Shown here: in pieces, positions 44,571-51,875 of the stretch | Layout: the number at the start of each line of letters is the position of its first letter | Position numbering within the stretch: the first letter of the stretch is position 1 | Assembly (NCBI RefSeq): GCF_000340435.2 | Contig: NZ_CP011883.2 | Span: forward strand, 1,534,687-1,598,686 | Reading direction: 5' to 3' | DNA length: 64,000 bases | From: Mycobacterium haemophilum DSM 44634 | GTDB lineage: Bacteria > Actinomycetota > Actinomycetes > Mycobacteriales > Mycobacteriaceae | The notes under the pieces: generated by a model | What the model was told of the DNA's origin: nothing | Databases searched by the model: none | The model's input: only the letters and a program-made list of their open reading frames with translations | Position numbers and translations under genes: made by a program

Positions 44571-45979
44571 GCCTTGCGCCAGCGCGTGAAGCCGGCAGCG
44601 CGCGCCCTGTTAGCCTGGTGCGCGTCGGTCGGCAAATCACCGCGTTGGCGGCGCCGATCGTCGGAGTCCAATTCGCCCAAGTGGCGTTGACCACCACCGA
44701 TTTGGCCATGATGGGGCTGATCGGTGTGCCAGCCATCGCCGGCGGTGGTCTGGCCTTGGCCTTGTACGACATGATGCGAACAACGTGTGTCGGTGCGGTG
44801 ACCGCAGTCGGGAACCTGGTCGCCAGTGCGGCCAGTGCAGGCGAAGCACGCTGCGGAGCCGACGGCTTGGACGCACCCGCGCGAGCCGAACTGCATCAGA
44901 TCACGAGGTCGTCGTTTTTGGTGGCGACCGCTGCGGCTGTGCTACTAGGAGCAGCGCTCATCGCGCTCGGCTACCTCTTGCCGCTCTTCGGTGTGGACGA
45001 GGACGCGCTGGCGCTGGCACGGCCAATGATGATCGCGATGGCTCCCGGGCTGGTCCCGATGGTGTGGCTCAATGTATTGCGCCAGTTCGCAGTCGGCATG
45101 CGCCGCCCTGGGTCATTGCTAACGATCAGCGTCTTCGCAGTCGCCGTCAACGCGGCACTAGACATTGCGTTCATTCGCGGAGTTGCGGGATTTCCGAAGC
45201 TCGGTTTGGTGGGAATCGGTTTGGCCACAACACTTGTGCAGACGCTGATGGTTGTCGTGTTTTACAGCTTGCTGCGCCGGGACGATCAGCTTGCCTCGTT
45301 ACTAGCGATAGACGGCTGGAACGCCCACACTGCAACGGCTCGCCGGCTCCTGGGCCTTGGCATCCCTATCTCGTTGACGTACGGCTCAGAGGCAGGTTTC
45401 ACCTCTCTCGCCGCGGTGGTGGTGGGCGTCTTCGGCCCGGTCATGCTGGCCGCGTTTAATGTGGTCACTCACCTGACCCGCATCGCCTTCCAAATCAGCA
45501 TCGGTTTGTCGCATGCATCGTCGATTCTGATCAGCCGCGTTCTCGGCCAGGGCAACCGAGAACGCGTCCAGCAGATTGCCGCGGTCGCGCTGGTCCTCGG
45601 CGCAATCACCACGGTCATAATCGGGGTGCTTTACGTGACAGCACCAACCTGGGTGCTGCGACCATTTCTCGGTCCTGCTGCGGCCCCGGCAACGATGTTG
45701 CTGGCCAAGCTTTTCCTGCTTTTTGCCATAGCCCAGCAAATGGTGGAATTCACGCAAAACATCGCCATCGGGTTACTACGGGGGATGGGGAACACCACGA
45801 CGGGAGTACGAGCAACCACGATCGGATATTGGGTGATCGGATTACCGATGACGCTGTTGTTGGCCTTTTCGGCGGGCTTACGCGGCCTGGGGGTATGGAT
45901 CGGGCTCAGCACAGGCTTTGCCGCGACCACAGCGCTGCTGCTCCGCCAGTTCCGCCGAGAGCTGGCCCGGACGACCTGA
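44567..45979 (+). CDS. MATE-family multidrug/metabolite exporter (NorM-like)
   Basis: A 470-aa protein with 12 predicted membrane helices in the two 6-helix bundles of MATE transporters. Family segments include LAAPIVGVQFAQVALTTTDLAMMG in helix 1-2 and FNVVTHLTRIAFQISIGLSHASS in the second half. It is of the NorM kind and unlike M. tuberculosis DinF. It most likely expels the product of the coupled decarboxylase by Na+ or H+ antiport. ATG overlaps the preceding stop (ATGA). Confidence 0.87.
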   Translation: MSLAPAREAGSARPVSLVRVGRQITALAAPIVGVQFAQVALTTTDLAMMGLIGVPAIAGGGLALALYDMMRTTCVGAVTAVGNLVASAASAGEARCGADGLDAPARAELHQITRSSFLVATAAAVLLGAALIALGYLLPLFGVDEDALALARPMMIAMAPGLVPMVWLNVLRQFAVGMRRPGSLLTISVFAVAVNAALDIAFIRGVAGFPKLGLVGIGLATTLVQTLMVVVFYSLLRRDDQLASLLAIDGWNAHTATARRLLGLGIPISLTYGSEAGFTSLAAVVVGVFGPVMLAAFNVVTHLTRIAFQISIGLSHASSILISRVLGQGNRERVQQIAAVALVLGAITTVIIGVLYVTAPTWVLRPFLGPAAAPATMLLAKLFLLFAIAQQMVEFTQNIAIGLLRGMGNTTTGVRATTIGYWVIGLPMTLLLAFSAGLRGLGVWIGLSTGFAATTALLLRQFRRELARTT

Positions 45980-46121
45980 TTGCCGGGCTCGCCCCCTCGC
46001 CGCTGCGCGCCTGGGGGTACCCCCACCTCGCGCCGCTCCGCGGTGCGCATCGTCACCCGGCTGGGTTTGATTGCCGGGCTCCTTCTCGCGCCGCTCCGCG
46101 GCGCGCATCGTCACCCGGCTA
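45979..46121. repeat. Partly duplicated intergenic repeat before thyX
   Basis: TGATTGCCGGGCTC begins at 45978 and again at about 46068, and CGCGCCGCTCCGCGG...GCGCATCGTCACCCGGCT closes each copy (near 46073 and 46121). The first copy also contains the perfect palindrome GGGGGTACCCCC at 46013-46024, which recurs in part in the recX-miaB gap. It fills the space between the MATE gene and thyX. Confidence 0.7.
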
Positions 46122-46132
46122 AGGTGAGCGCC

Positions 46133-46897
46133 GTGGCCGAGACCGCGCCGCTACGCGTGCAACTGATTGCCAAGACTGAGTTTCTGGCGCCTCCCGACGT
46201 GTCGTGGACTACCGACGCCGACGGCGGCTCCGCGCTGGTCGAGTTCGCCGGCCGAGCCTGCTACCAGAGCTGGTCGAAGCCCAATCCCCGGACTGCGACG
46301 AACTCCGCGTACATCAAACACATCATCGACGTCGGGCATTTTTCGGTGCTCGAGCATGCCAGCGTTTCGTTCTACATCAGCGGCATCTCGCGATCATGCA
46401 CTCATGAGCTGATCCGACACCGGCATTTCTCCTACTCGCAGCTGTCGCAGCGCTACGTGCCGGAAAAGGACGCCCGAGTCGTGGTGCCACCGGGCATGGA
46501 AGATGACCACGAACTTCAGCAGATCCTTATCGCGGCCGCAGACGCCAGCCGGGCCACCTACACCGAACTGCTGGCCAAGCTGGAAGCCAAGTTCATGGCA
46601 GGTGAGCCCGCCGGGAACAGGGCCGTGCTGCGGCGCAAGCAGGCCCGCCAAGCAGCCCGCGCGGTGCTGCCCAACGCCACCGAGACCCGCATCGTCGTGA
46701 CCGGGAACTACCGGGCATGGCGGCACTTCATCGCCATGCGGGCCAGCGAGCACGCCGACGTCGAAATCCGGCGGCTGGCCATTGCCTGTCTGCGTCAGCT
46801 CGTCGACGTTGCGCCCGCAGTATTCGCCGACTTCGAGATCACCGCACTCGCTGACGGTACCGAGGTCGCGACCAGTCCTTTAGCCACCGAAGCCTGA
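46133..46897 (+). CDS. thyX: Flavin-dependent thymidylate synthase ThyX
   Basis: FAD/NADPH-dependent dTMP synthase. The 254-aa protein has the ThyX motif RHRHFSYSQLSQR (Arg95-His96-Arg97 ... Ser105). Conserved RACYQSWSKP and GNYRAWRHFIAMR are also seen. GTG at 46133 (VAETAPLRVQLIAK) matches the M. tuberculosis start. It is upstream of dapA and rnj, the order in M. tuberculosis, and so is a core gene even though the genes before it are accessory. Confidence 0.96.
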   Translation: MAETAPLRVQLIAKTEFLAPPDVSWTTDADGGSALVEFAGRACYQSWSKPNPRTATNSAYIKHIIDVGHFSVLEHASVSFYISGISRSCTHELIRHRHFSYSQLSQRYVPEKDARVVVPPGMEDDHELQQILIAAADASRATYTELLAKLEAKFMAGEPAGNRAVLRRKQARQAARAVLPNATETRIVVTGNYRAWRHFIAMRASEHADVEIRRLAIACLRQLVDVAPAVFADFEITALADGTEVATSPLATEA

Positions 46898-47012
46898 GGC
46901 CCGGGGCGGTCGCGAGCGCCCGCGGCGGTACAGCCCAGACGGCGTGTCGCTGGAAAAACACGCACCCTCGCGCGGTTGCTGAAAGCTTGGCATCGCCAGG
47001 TAGCCTGGGACC

Positions 47013-47915
47013 GTGACCACCGTCGGATTCGACGCTCCCGCACGTTTGGGGACTCTGCTGACCGCGATGGTGACACCGTTCGACGCTGATGGCTCCCTTG
47101 ACCCTGCGGCCGCGGCGCGGCTGGCGAAACACCTGGTCGACGCGGGGTGTGACGGCCTGGTGCTCTCGGGCACCACCGGCGAGTCGCCGACCACCACCGA
47201 CGACGAGAAACTCCAACTGCTGCGTGTCGTACTTGAGGCGGTGGGCGACCGAGCCCGAGTCATCGCCGGCGCGGGCAGCTATGACACAGCTCACAGCGTC
47301 CGACTCGCCAAGGCTTGCGCGGCCGAGGGCGCGCACGGACTCCTGGTGGTTACCCCTTACTACTCGAAGCCGCCGCAGACCGGGCTGGTTGCGCACTTTA
47401 CCGCGGTCGCCGATGCTACCGAGCTGCCGGTGCTGCTCTACGACATTCCCGGGCGGTCGGTCGTGCCGATCGAGCCTGACACGATTCGCACACTGGCGTC
47501 GCATCCCAACATCGTCGGGGTCAAGGAGGCCAAGGCTGATTTGCACAGCGGTGGCCAGATCATGGCCGAAACTGGCCTGGCCTACTATTCCGGCGACGAC
47601 GCACTGAACCTGCCCTGGCTGGCGATGGGTGCCATCGGCTTCATCAGCGTGATTTCTCATCTGGCCGCAGGACAGCTTCGAGAGCTGTTGTCCGCCTTCG
47701 GTTCCGGGGATATCACCACTGCTCGAAAGATCAACGTTGCGATCGGCCCGCTGTGCAGCGCGATGGGCCGCCTGGGTGGGGTGACGATGTCCAAGGCAGG
47801 TTTGCGGCTTCAGGGTATTGACGTCGGTGATCCGCGGCTGCCGCAGATGCCGGCAACAGCAGAGCAGATCGATGCGTTGGCTGCCGATATGCGTGCGGCC
47901 TCGGTGCTTCGGTGA
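47013..47915 (+). CDS. dapA: 4-hydroxy-tetrahydrodipicolinate synthase
   Basis: First committed step of lysine/diaminopimelate synthesis: condensation of pyruvate with aspartate semialdehyde. The 300-aa TIM-barrel protein shows SGTTGESPTTTDDEKL, VVTPYYSKPPQ with the catalytic Tyr, LLYDIPGRS, and GVKEAKAD with the Schiff-base Lys. GTG start (VTTVGFDAPARLG) matches the orthologue and gives its exact length. dapB is elsewhere in the window. Confidence 0.96.
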   Translation: MTTVGFDAPARLGTLLTAMVTPFDADGSLDPAAAARLAKHLVDAGCDGLVLSGTTGESPTTTDDEKLQLLRVVLEAVGDRARVIAGAGSYDTAHSVRLAKACAAEGAHGLLVVTPYYSKPPQTGLVAHFTAVADATELPVLLYDIPGRSVVPIEPDTIRTLASHPNIVGVKEAKADLHSGGQIMAETGLAYYSGDDALNLPWLAMGAIGFISVISHLAAGQLRELLSAFGSGDITTARKINVAIGPLCSAMGRLGGVTMSKAGLRLQGIDVGDPRLPQMPATAEQIDALAADMRAASVLR

Positions 47916-47945
47916 GTGAGAAGTGAGCCAAAAGGTGGCCGACAA

Positions 47946-49622
47946 GTGGATGTAGACCTAGCCCCACCAGGTCCTCTGGCCTCAGGTGGGTTGCGGGTCA
48001 CCGCGTTGGGCGGCATCAGCGAAATCGGCCGCAATATGACGGTTTTCGAGCATCTGGGCCGGCTGCTGATCATCGACTGCGGTGTGCTGTTCCCCGGCCA
48101 CGACGAGCCCGGCGTCGACCTGATCCTGCCGGACCTGCGCCATATCGAAGACCGGCTCGACGACATCGAGGCGCTGGTGCTGACCCATGCGCACGAGGAC
48201 CACATTGGTGCGATCCCGTTCTTGCTCAAGCTGCGGCCCGACATCCCGGTCGTCGGCTCGAAGTTCACCTTGGCCTTGGTCGCCGCGAAATGCCGTGAAC
48301 ACCGCATCAAACCGGTGTTCGTCGAGGTCGCCGAGGGGCAGAGCTCTCGGCACGGCGTGTTCGAGTGCGAGTACTTCGCCGTCAACCATTCCATCCCGGA
48401 CGCGCTGGCCATCACGGTCTACACGAGCGCGGGAACGGTGTTGCACACCGGCGACATCAAGCTCGATCAACTGCCGCTCGACGGCCGCCCTACCGACCTG
48501 CCCGGCATGTCCCGGCTGGGCGACGCTGGTGTGGACCTCTTCCTGTGCGACTCAACCAACGCCGAGATACCCGGCGTCGGACCTAGCGAAAGCGAGGTGG
48601 GTCCGACACTGCATCGGCTGATTCGGGGTGCCGACGGGCGGGTCATCGTGGCGTGTTTCGCCTCCAATGTGGACCGGGTGCAGCAGATTATCGATGCCGC
48701 AGTGGCATTGGGCCGGCGGGTGTCGTTCGTCGGACGGTCGATGGTCCGCAACATGGGCATCGCGCGGGACCTCGGATTCCTGCGAGTAGACGATTCGGAT
48801 CTGATTGACATCGCCGCTGCCGAGATGATGGCGCCAGAACAGGTGGTGCTGATTACCACCGGCACCCAGGGTGAGCCGATGTCGGCGCTGTCGCGGATGT
48901 CGCGCGGCGAGCATCGGAGCATCACGCTGACCTCTGGTGATCTCGTCGTGTTGTCGTCGTCGCTGATCCCTGGCAACGAAGAAGCGGTCTACGGCGTCAT
49001 CGACGCGCTCGCCAAGATCGGAGCTCGAGTCGTCACCAACGCCCAAGCCCGGGTGCATGTTTCGGGTCACGCCTACGCTGGTGAGCTGCTGTTCTTGTAC
49101 AACGGGGTGCGGCCGCGCCACGTTATGCCGGTGCACGGCACTTGGCGGATGCTTCGCGCCAATGCCAAGCTGGCCGCCAGCACTGGGGTGTCGCAGGAGT
49201 CAATTCTGTTGGCCGAGAACGGTGTTAGCGTTGATTTGGTCGCTGGCAAAGCCACTATCGCCGGCGCCGTTCCGGTCGGCAAGATGTTCGTCGACGGACT
49301 GATTACCGGCGATGTCGGCGATATCACCTTGGGCGAACGGCTCATCTTGTCCTCGGGTTTTGTCGCGGTCACTGTGGTGGTGAAGCGTGGCACTGGGCGT
49401 TCAGCCACTGTGCCGCAACTGCATTCACGCGGATTCTCCGAAGACCCCAAAGCGCTTGAGCCTGCGGTTCGCAAGGTTGAGGCAGAGCTGGAGTCGCTGG
49501 TCGCCGCGAACGTGACCGACCCGATCCGGATCGCCCAGGCCGTCCGCCGCACCGTCGGCAAATGGGTAGGCGAAACCTATCGTCGGCAGCCGATGATCGT
49601 GCCGACGGTCATCGAAGTGTGA
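47946..49622 (+). CDS. rnj: Ribonuclease J
   Basis: A metallo-beta-lactamase/beta-CASP nuclease with 5'-to-3' exonuclease and endonuclease activity in RNA maturation and decay. The zinc motif HAHEDH is at residues 81-86. The beta-CASP region (VIVACFASNVDRVQQII), the second zinc block (VHVSGHAYAGELLF, VMPVHGTWRML) and the C-terminal dimerisation domain are all present. GTG at 47946 (VDVDLAPPGP) gives 558 aa, identical to the M. tuberculosis protein. It follows dapA by 30 bp. Confidence 0.95.
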   Translation: MDVDLAPPGPLASGGLRVTALGGISEIGRNMTVFEHLGRLLIIDCGVLFPGHDEPGVDLILPDLRHIEDRLDDIEALVLTHAHEDHIGAIPFLLKLRPDIPVVGSKFTLALVAAKCREHRIKPVFVEVAEGQSSRHGVFECEYFAVNHSIPDALAITVYTSAGTVLHTGDIKLDQLPLDGRPTDLPGMSRLGDAGVDLFLCDSTNAEIPGVGPSESEVGPTLHRLIRGADGRVIVACFASNVDRVQQIIDAAVALGRRVSFVGRSMVRNMGIARDLGFLRVDDSDLIDIAAAEMMAPEQVVLITTGTQGEPMSALSRMSRGEHRSITLTSGDLVVLSSSLIPGNEEAVYGVIDALAKIGARVVTNAQARVHVSGHAYAGELLFLYNGVRPRHVMPVHGTWRMLRANAKLAASTGVSQESILLAENGVSVDLVAGKATIAGAVPVGKMFVDGLITGDVGDITLGERLILSSGFVAVTVVVKRGTGRSATVPQLHSRGFSEDPKALEPAVRKVEAELESLVAANVTDPIRIAQAVRRTVGKWVGETYRRQPMIVPTVIEV

Positions 49623-49625
49623 CGG

Positions 49626-49686
49626 CCGCGAAAGTGCAACTAGCGACACGTTGCCCGAGATGGCGTCGGTAGTTGCACTCTCGCGG
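49626..49686. terminator. Long inverted repeat between convergent rnj and methyltransferase genes
   Basis: Arms at 49626-49647 and 49665-49686 pair at 20 of 22 positions (left arm CCGCGAAAGTGCAACTAGCG and AC), with a 17-base loop. It begins right after the rnj stop and ends at the methyltransferase stop. It could act as a bidirectional terminator or be a short interspersed palindrome. Confidence 0.65.
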
Positions 49687-50559
49687 CTAGGTCTTTTCCG
49701 CGTAGGCTGACCACTCCAGCTGCGATGCTTTGAGTTTGCGGCCGGTGGGCTCGACGTAGCGCTGGAAAAGCTCATCGGGCCCGGCCTGCTCCACCAGCCG
49801 CCAGCCGTAATCGGCGATAAACCCCGCGACCTCGTCAGGCTGTAAGCCAAAGTGCCACAATTGCCGCCGCTGACGGACGGTGCGATATAGCGTGCGGGTG
49901 CCATACCGATTTGTTCCGTCGATGAAGTCCCGACGGACATAGGTGAACACTAATCGGCTGCCCGACGCGGCCGCGCGTAGTCCTTCCAGGGTCCGCCGGA
50001 CACCGTCTTCGGTGAGGTACTGGGTCACGCCTTCGCAGATGAAAAATGCCCGGTACTCGGTGAGATAGCCGTGCTCGGCCAACGCGGTGAGCAGGTCGTC
50101 ATGTTCGAAGTCCAATGCGACCAACCGAACCGACAGCGGTAGCTCGCCCAGCACGCGGCGGACCGTCTTGGCTTTCCTGGCGACGTTGACCGGCAGGTCT
50201 ACCTCGAAGACCGGGATGCGGACCTGCCGCGTCAACCGGTAAGCACGGGTGTCCAAGCCGGCGCCGAGGATGACAACCGCGTCGATATCGTTGCCTGCTG
50301 CTTGGAGCAAGTCGCCGATGAAACGCTTACGGCAGGCCAGATTGGCCCACAGCCCGGGACCCGACCATTCCGATGAGCTGATCAGTAGGCGACGGAACAC
50401 GTCCGACCGGGTTGCACCGACGAGCCATCGCAGTGGCCTCGGCACAAACAGGCCCGCGAGGTCGTCGTCAACCAGCCGGCGCCCGGGTGGCTCATTATGT
50501 TCGACGGCCGCCAATACCATCGGGCCAAAAGCCGTCTGTGCCGCGGGGTTTCGCGCCAT
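49687..50559 (-). CDS. SAM-dependent methyltransferase, leucine carboxyl-methyltransferase-like family
   Basis: A 290-aa class I methyltransferase of the large mycobacterial LCM/TIGR00027 type. It shows the SAM-binding VVILGAGLDTRAYRL, LVALDFEHDDLLTAL and the FICEGVTQYLTEDGVRRTL motif of this family. Members act on O-carboxyl or polyketide-like acceptors; the substrate is unknown. It corresponds to H37Rv Rv2751. It starts 4 bp after the SDR stop, so the three minus-strand genes 51705-49687 form an operon. ATG at 50559 (MARNPAAQTAFGPM) was chosen as the typical start. Confidence 0.88.
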   Translation of the reverse strand: MARNPAAQTAFGPMVLAAVEHNEPPGRRLVDDDLAGLFVPRPLRWLVGATRSDVFRRLLISSSEWSGPGLWANLACRKRFIGDLLQAAGNDIDAVVILGAGLDTRAYRLTRQVRIPVFEVDLPVNVARKAKTVRRVLGELPLSVRLVALDFEHDDLLTALAEHGYLTEYRAFFICEGVTQYLTEDGVRRTLEGLRAAASGSRLVFTYVRRDFIDGTNRYGTRTLYRTVRQRRQLWHFGLQPDEVAGFIADYGWRLVEQAGPDELFQRYVEPTGRKLKASQLEWSAYAEKT

Positions 50560-50563
50560 CTGC

Positions 50564-51394
50564 CTACCGCCTATTCGCAAAGCCCGCATCGACCGGCAAG
50601 GTGACGCCGGTGACATAGCGAGCCTGGTCGGACACCAGCCATGCCACTGCGTTGGCGATGTCCTCCGGTTGCACCAGCTCGACAGGCAACGCGTTGCCCC
50701 AGTCTTGCACCGCATCAGTCTCGACGGTTGCTCGCCATTGCTGGAAGAACTCGTTGTTGATCATTGGCGTGTCGACCCCGCAAGGATGTACTGAGTTAAC
50801 CCGAATATTATGCGGAGCAAGATGATTCGCGTACGACCGCATCAAGCCGACGACGCCGTGCTTGGCGGCCGTGTAGCCGATCGATCCCGGGTCGTCGCTG
50901 CCGATACCGACCAGCCCTGCAGCCGAACTGATTAATACGATTGACCCGCCTTCGCCCTGGGCGATCATGGTCGGTAGGGCGACTTGCACGGTGTGATAGA
51001 CGCCGGTGAGGTTGACGTCGATGACGTCGCGCCAGCCGTCGTCGCCGGCGGCCATCACGGCGATCCCGGCATTGGCCACGACAATGTCTAGCCTGCCGAA
51101 CTCGTCGAGGCCGGCCTGCAATGCGGCGGACAGTGATGCGCGATCGCGGACGTCCGCCTGGGTGGCTGCGATGCGTGCGCCGGTGTCTTCGACGAGCTTG
51201 ACCGTGGTCGCCAGGTCCTCACGGGTGCTCATGGGATACGGCACCGCAGCGATTTGGTCGCAGATGTCGACCGCGATGATGTTCGCACCGTCGGCCGCCA
51301 GCCGTGTCGCGTGTGCCCGGCCCAGCCCGCGTGCGGCGCCGGTAATAAATGCGACTCGGCCGTTGAGCGGGCCGTCCAGGAGGCGGTCGGTCAC
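50564..51394 (-). CDS. SDR-family oxidoreductase of the mycofactocin-linked type
   Basis: A 276-aa SDR. The cofactor motif is TGAARGLGRAHATRLA, NNAG is seen as VANAGIAV, and the catalytic Ser/Tyr/Lys are in ISSAAGLVG and GYTAAKHG. After the beta-strand 2 Asp there is an insert (DICDQIAAVPYPMSTREDL, TTVKLVEDTGARIAA) that is the hallmark of mycofactocin-associated SDRs (TIGR03971), which hold NAD tightly and pass electrons to mycofactocin. Corresponds to H37Rv Rv2750. It overlaps the monooxygenase gene by 4 bp. Confidence 0.88.
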   Translation of the reverse strand: MTDRLLDGPLNGRVAFITGAARGLGRAHATRLAADGANIIAVDICDQIAAVPYPMSTREDLATTVKLVEDTGARIAATQADVRDRASLSAALQAGLDEFGRLDIVVANAGIAVMAAGDDGWRDVIDVNLTGVYHTVQVALPTMIAQGEGGSIVLISSAAGLVGIGSDDPGSIGYTAAKHGVVGLMRSYANHLAPHNIRVNSVHPCGVDTPMINNEFFQQWRATVETDAVQDWGNALPVELVQPEDIANAVAWLVSDQARYVTGVTLPVDAGFANRR

Positions 51395-51705
51395 TGGCGT
51401 AGCTGTCCTTTGTTCGGATCGCCCGCGGGAACGGGCTGCAGCATTTTGATATCTGGTGCTTCGGCCAGGTGTTCGCGGGTCGCGGTAAACATCGCGGTGA
51501 CCGCGGGCGCGGTGCTATGTGTCTGGAGCGCGTCAGCATCGGCCCATTGCTCGACGAACACGAAGGTCTCGCCGGTGTGGTGCAGCGCATAGAGCTGGCA
51601 GCCCGGTTCGCCGTGCACGTCTTCGACGGCACGGGTGAGGATGTCGCGGACGGTGTCGACCGATTCGGGCTTGACGGTGAAGGTGGCGACGACGACAACG
51701 GGCAT
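51391..51705 (-). CDS. Antibiotic biosynthesis monooxygenase (ABM) domain protein
   Basis: A 104-aa dimeric alpha-beta barrel protein: VVVVATFTVKPESVDTVRDIL, EPGCQLYALHHTGETFVFVEQW. ABM proteins are cofactor-free monooxygenases or small stress proteins. First gene of the three-gene minus-strand operon with an SDR and a methyltransferase, together suggesting modification of a small aromatic or quinone-like compound. Matches H37Rv Rv2749. Confidence 0.85.
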   Translation of the reverse strand: MPVVVVATFTVKPESVDTVRDILTRAVEDVHGEPGCQLYALHHTGETFVFVEQWADADALQTHSTAPAVTAMFTATREHLAEAPDIKMLQPVPAGDPNKGQLRQ

Positions 51706-51875
51706 CCTGTGGCCTCCTGAAACTCCGCGGGCTGGCGGGCGTCGGCATGATTTGTGTCACCCGCTCGTCACCTTACCCACGCCTGCTGGCAATCGATCGG
51801 GCGCGTGAGACGCAGCCGAGCGTTGCCAGTGTGGCGGGTGGTGCAGATGATGTAGTTGCGACTAGGCTTGTCGTC

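Noticed and set aside
44567..45979. Relocated dinF
   Set aside because: The protein is NorM-like and does not share the M. tuberculosis DinF N-terminal sequence as I recall it, so it is not a moved copy of the missing gene.
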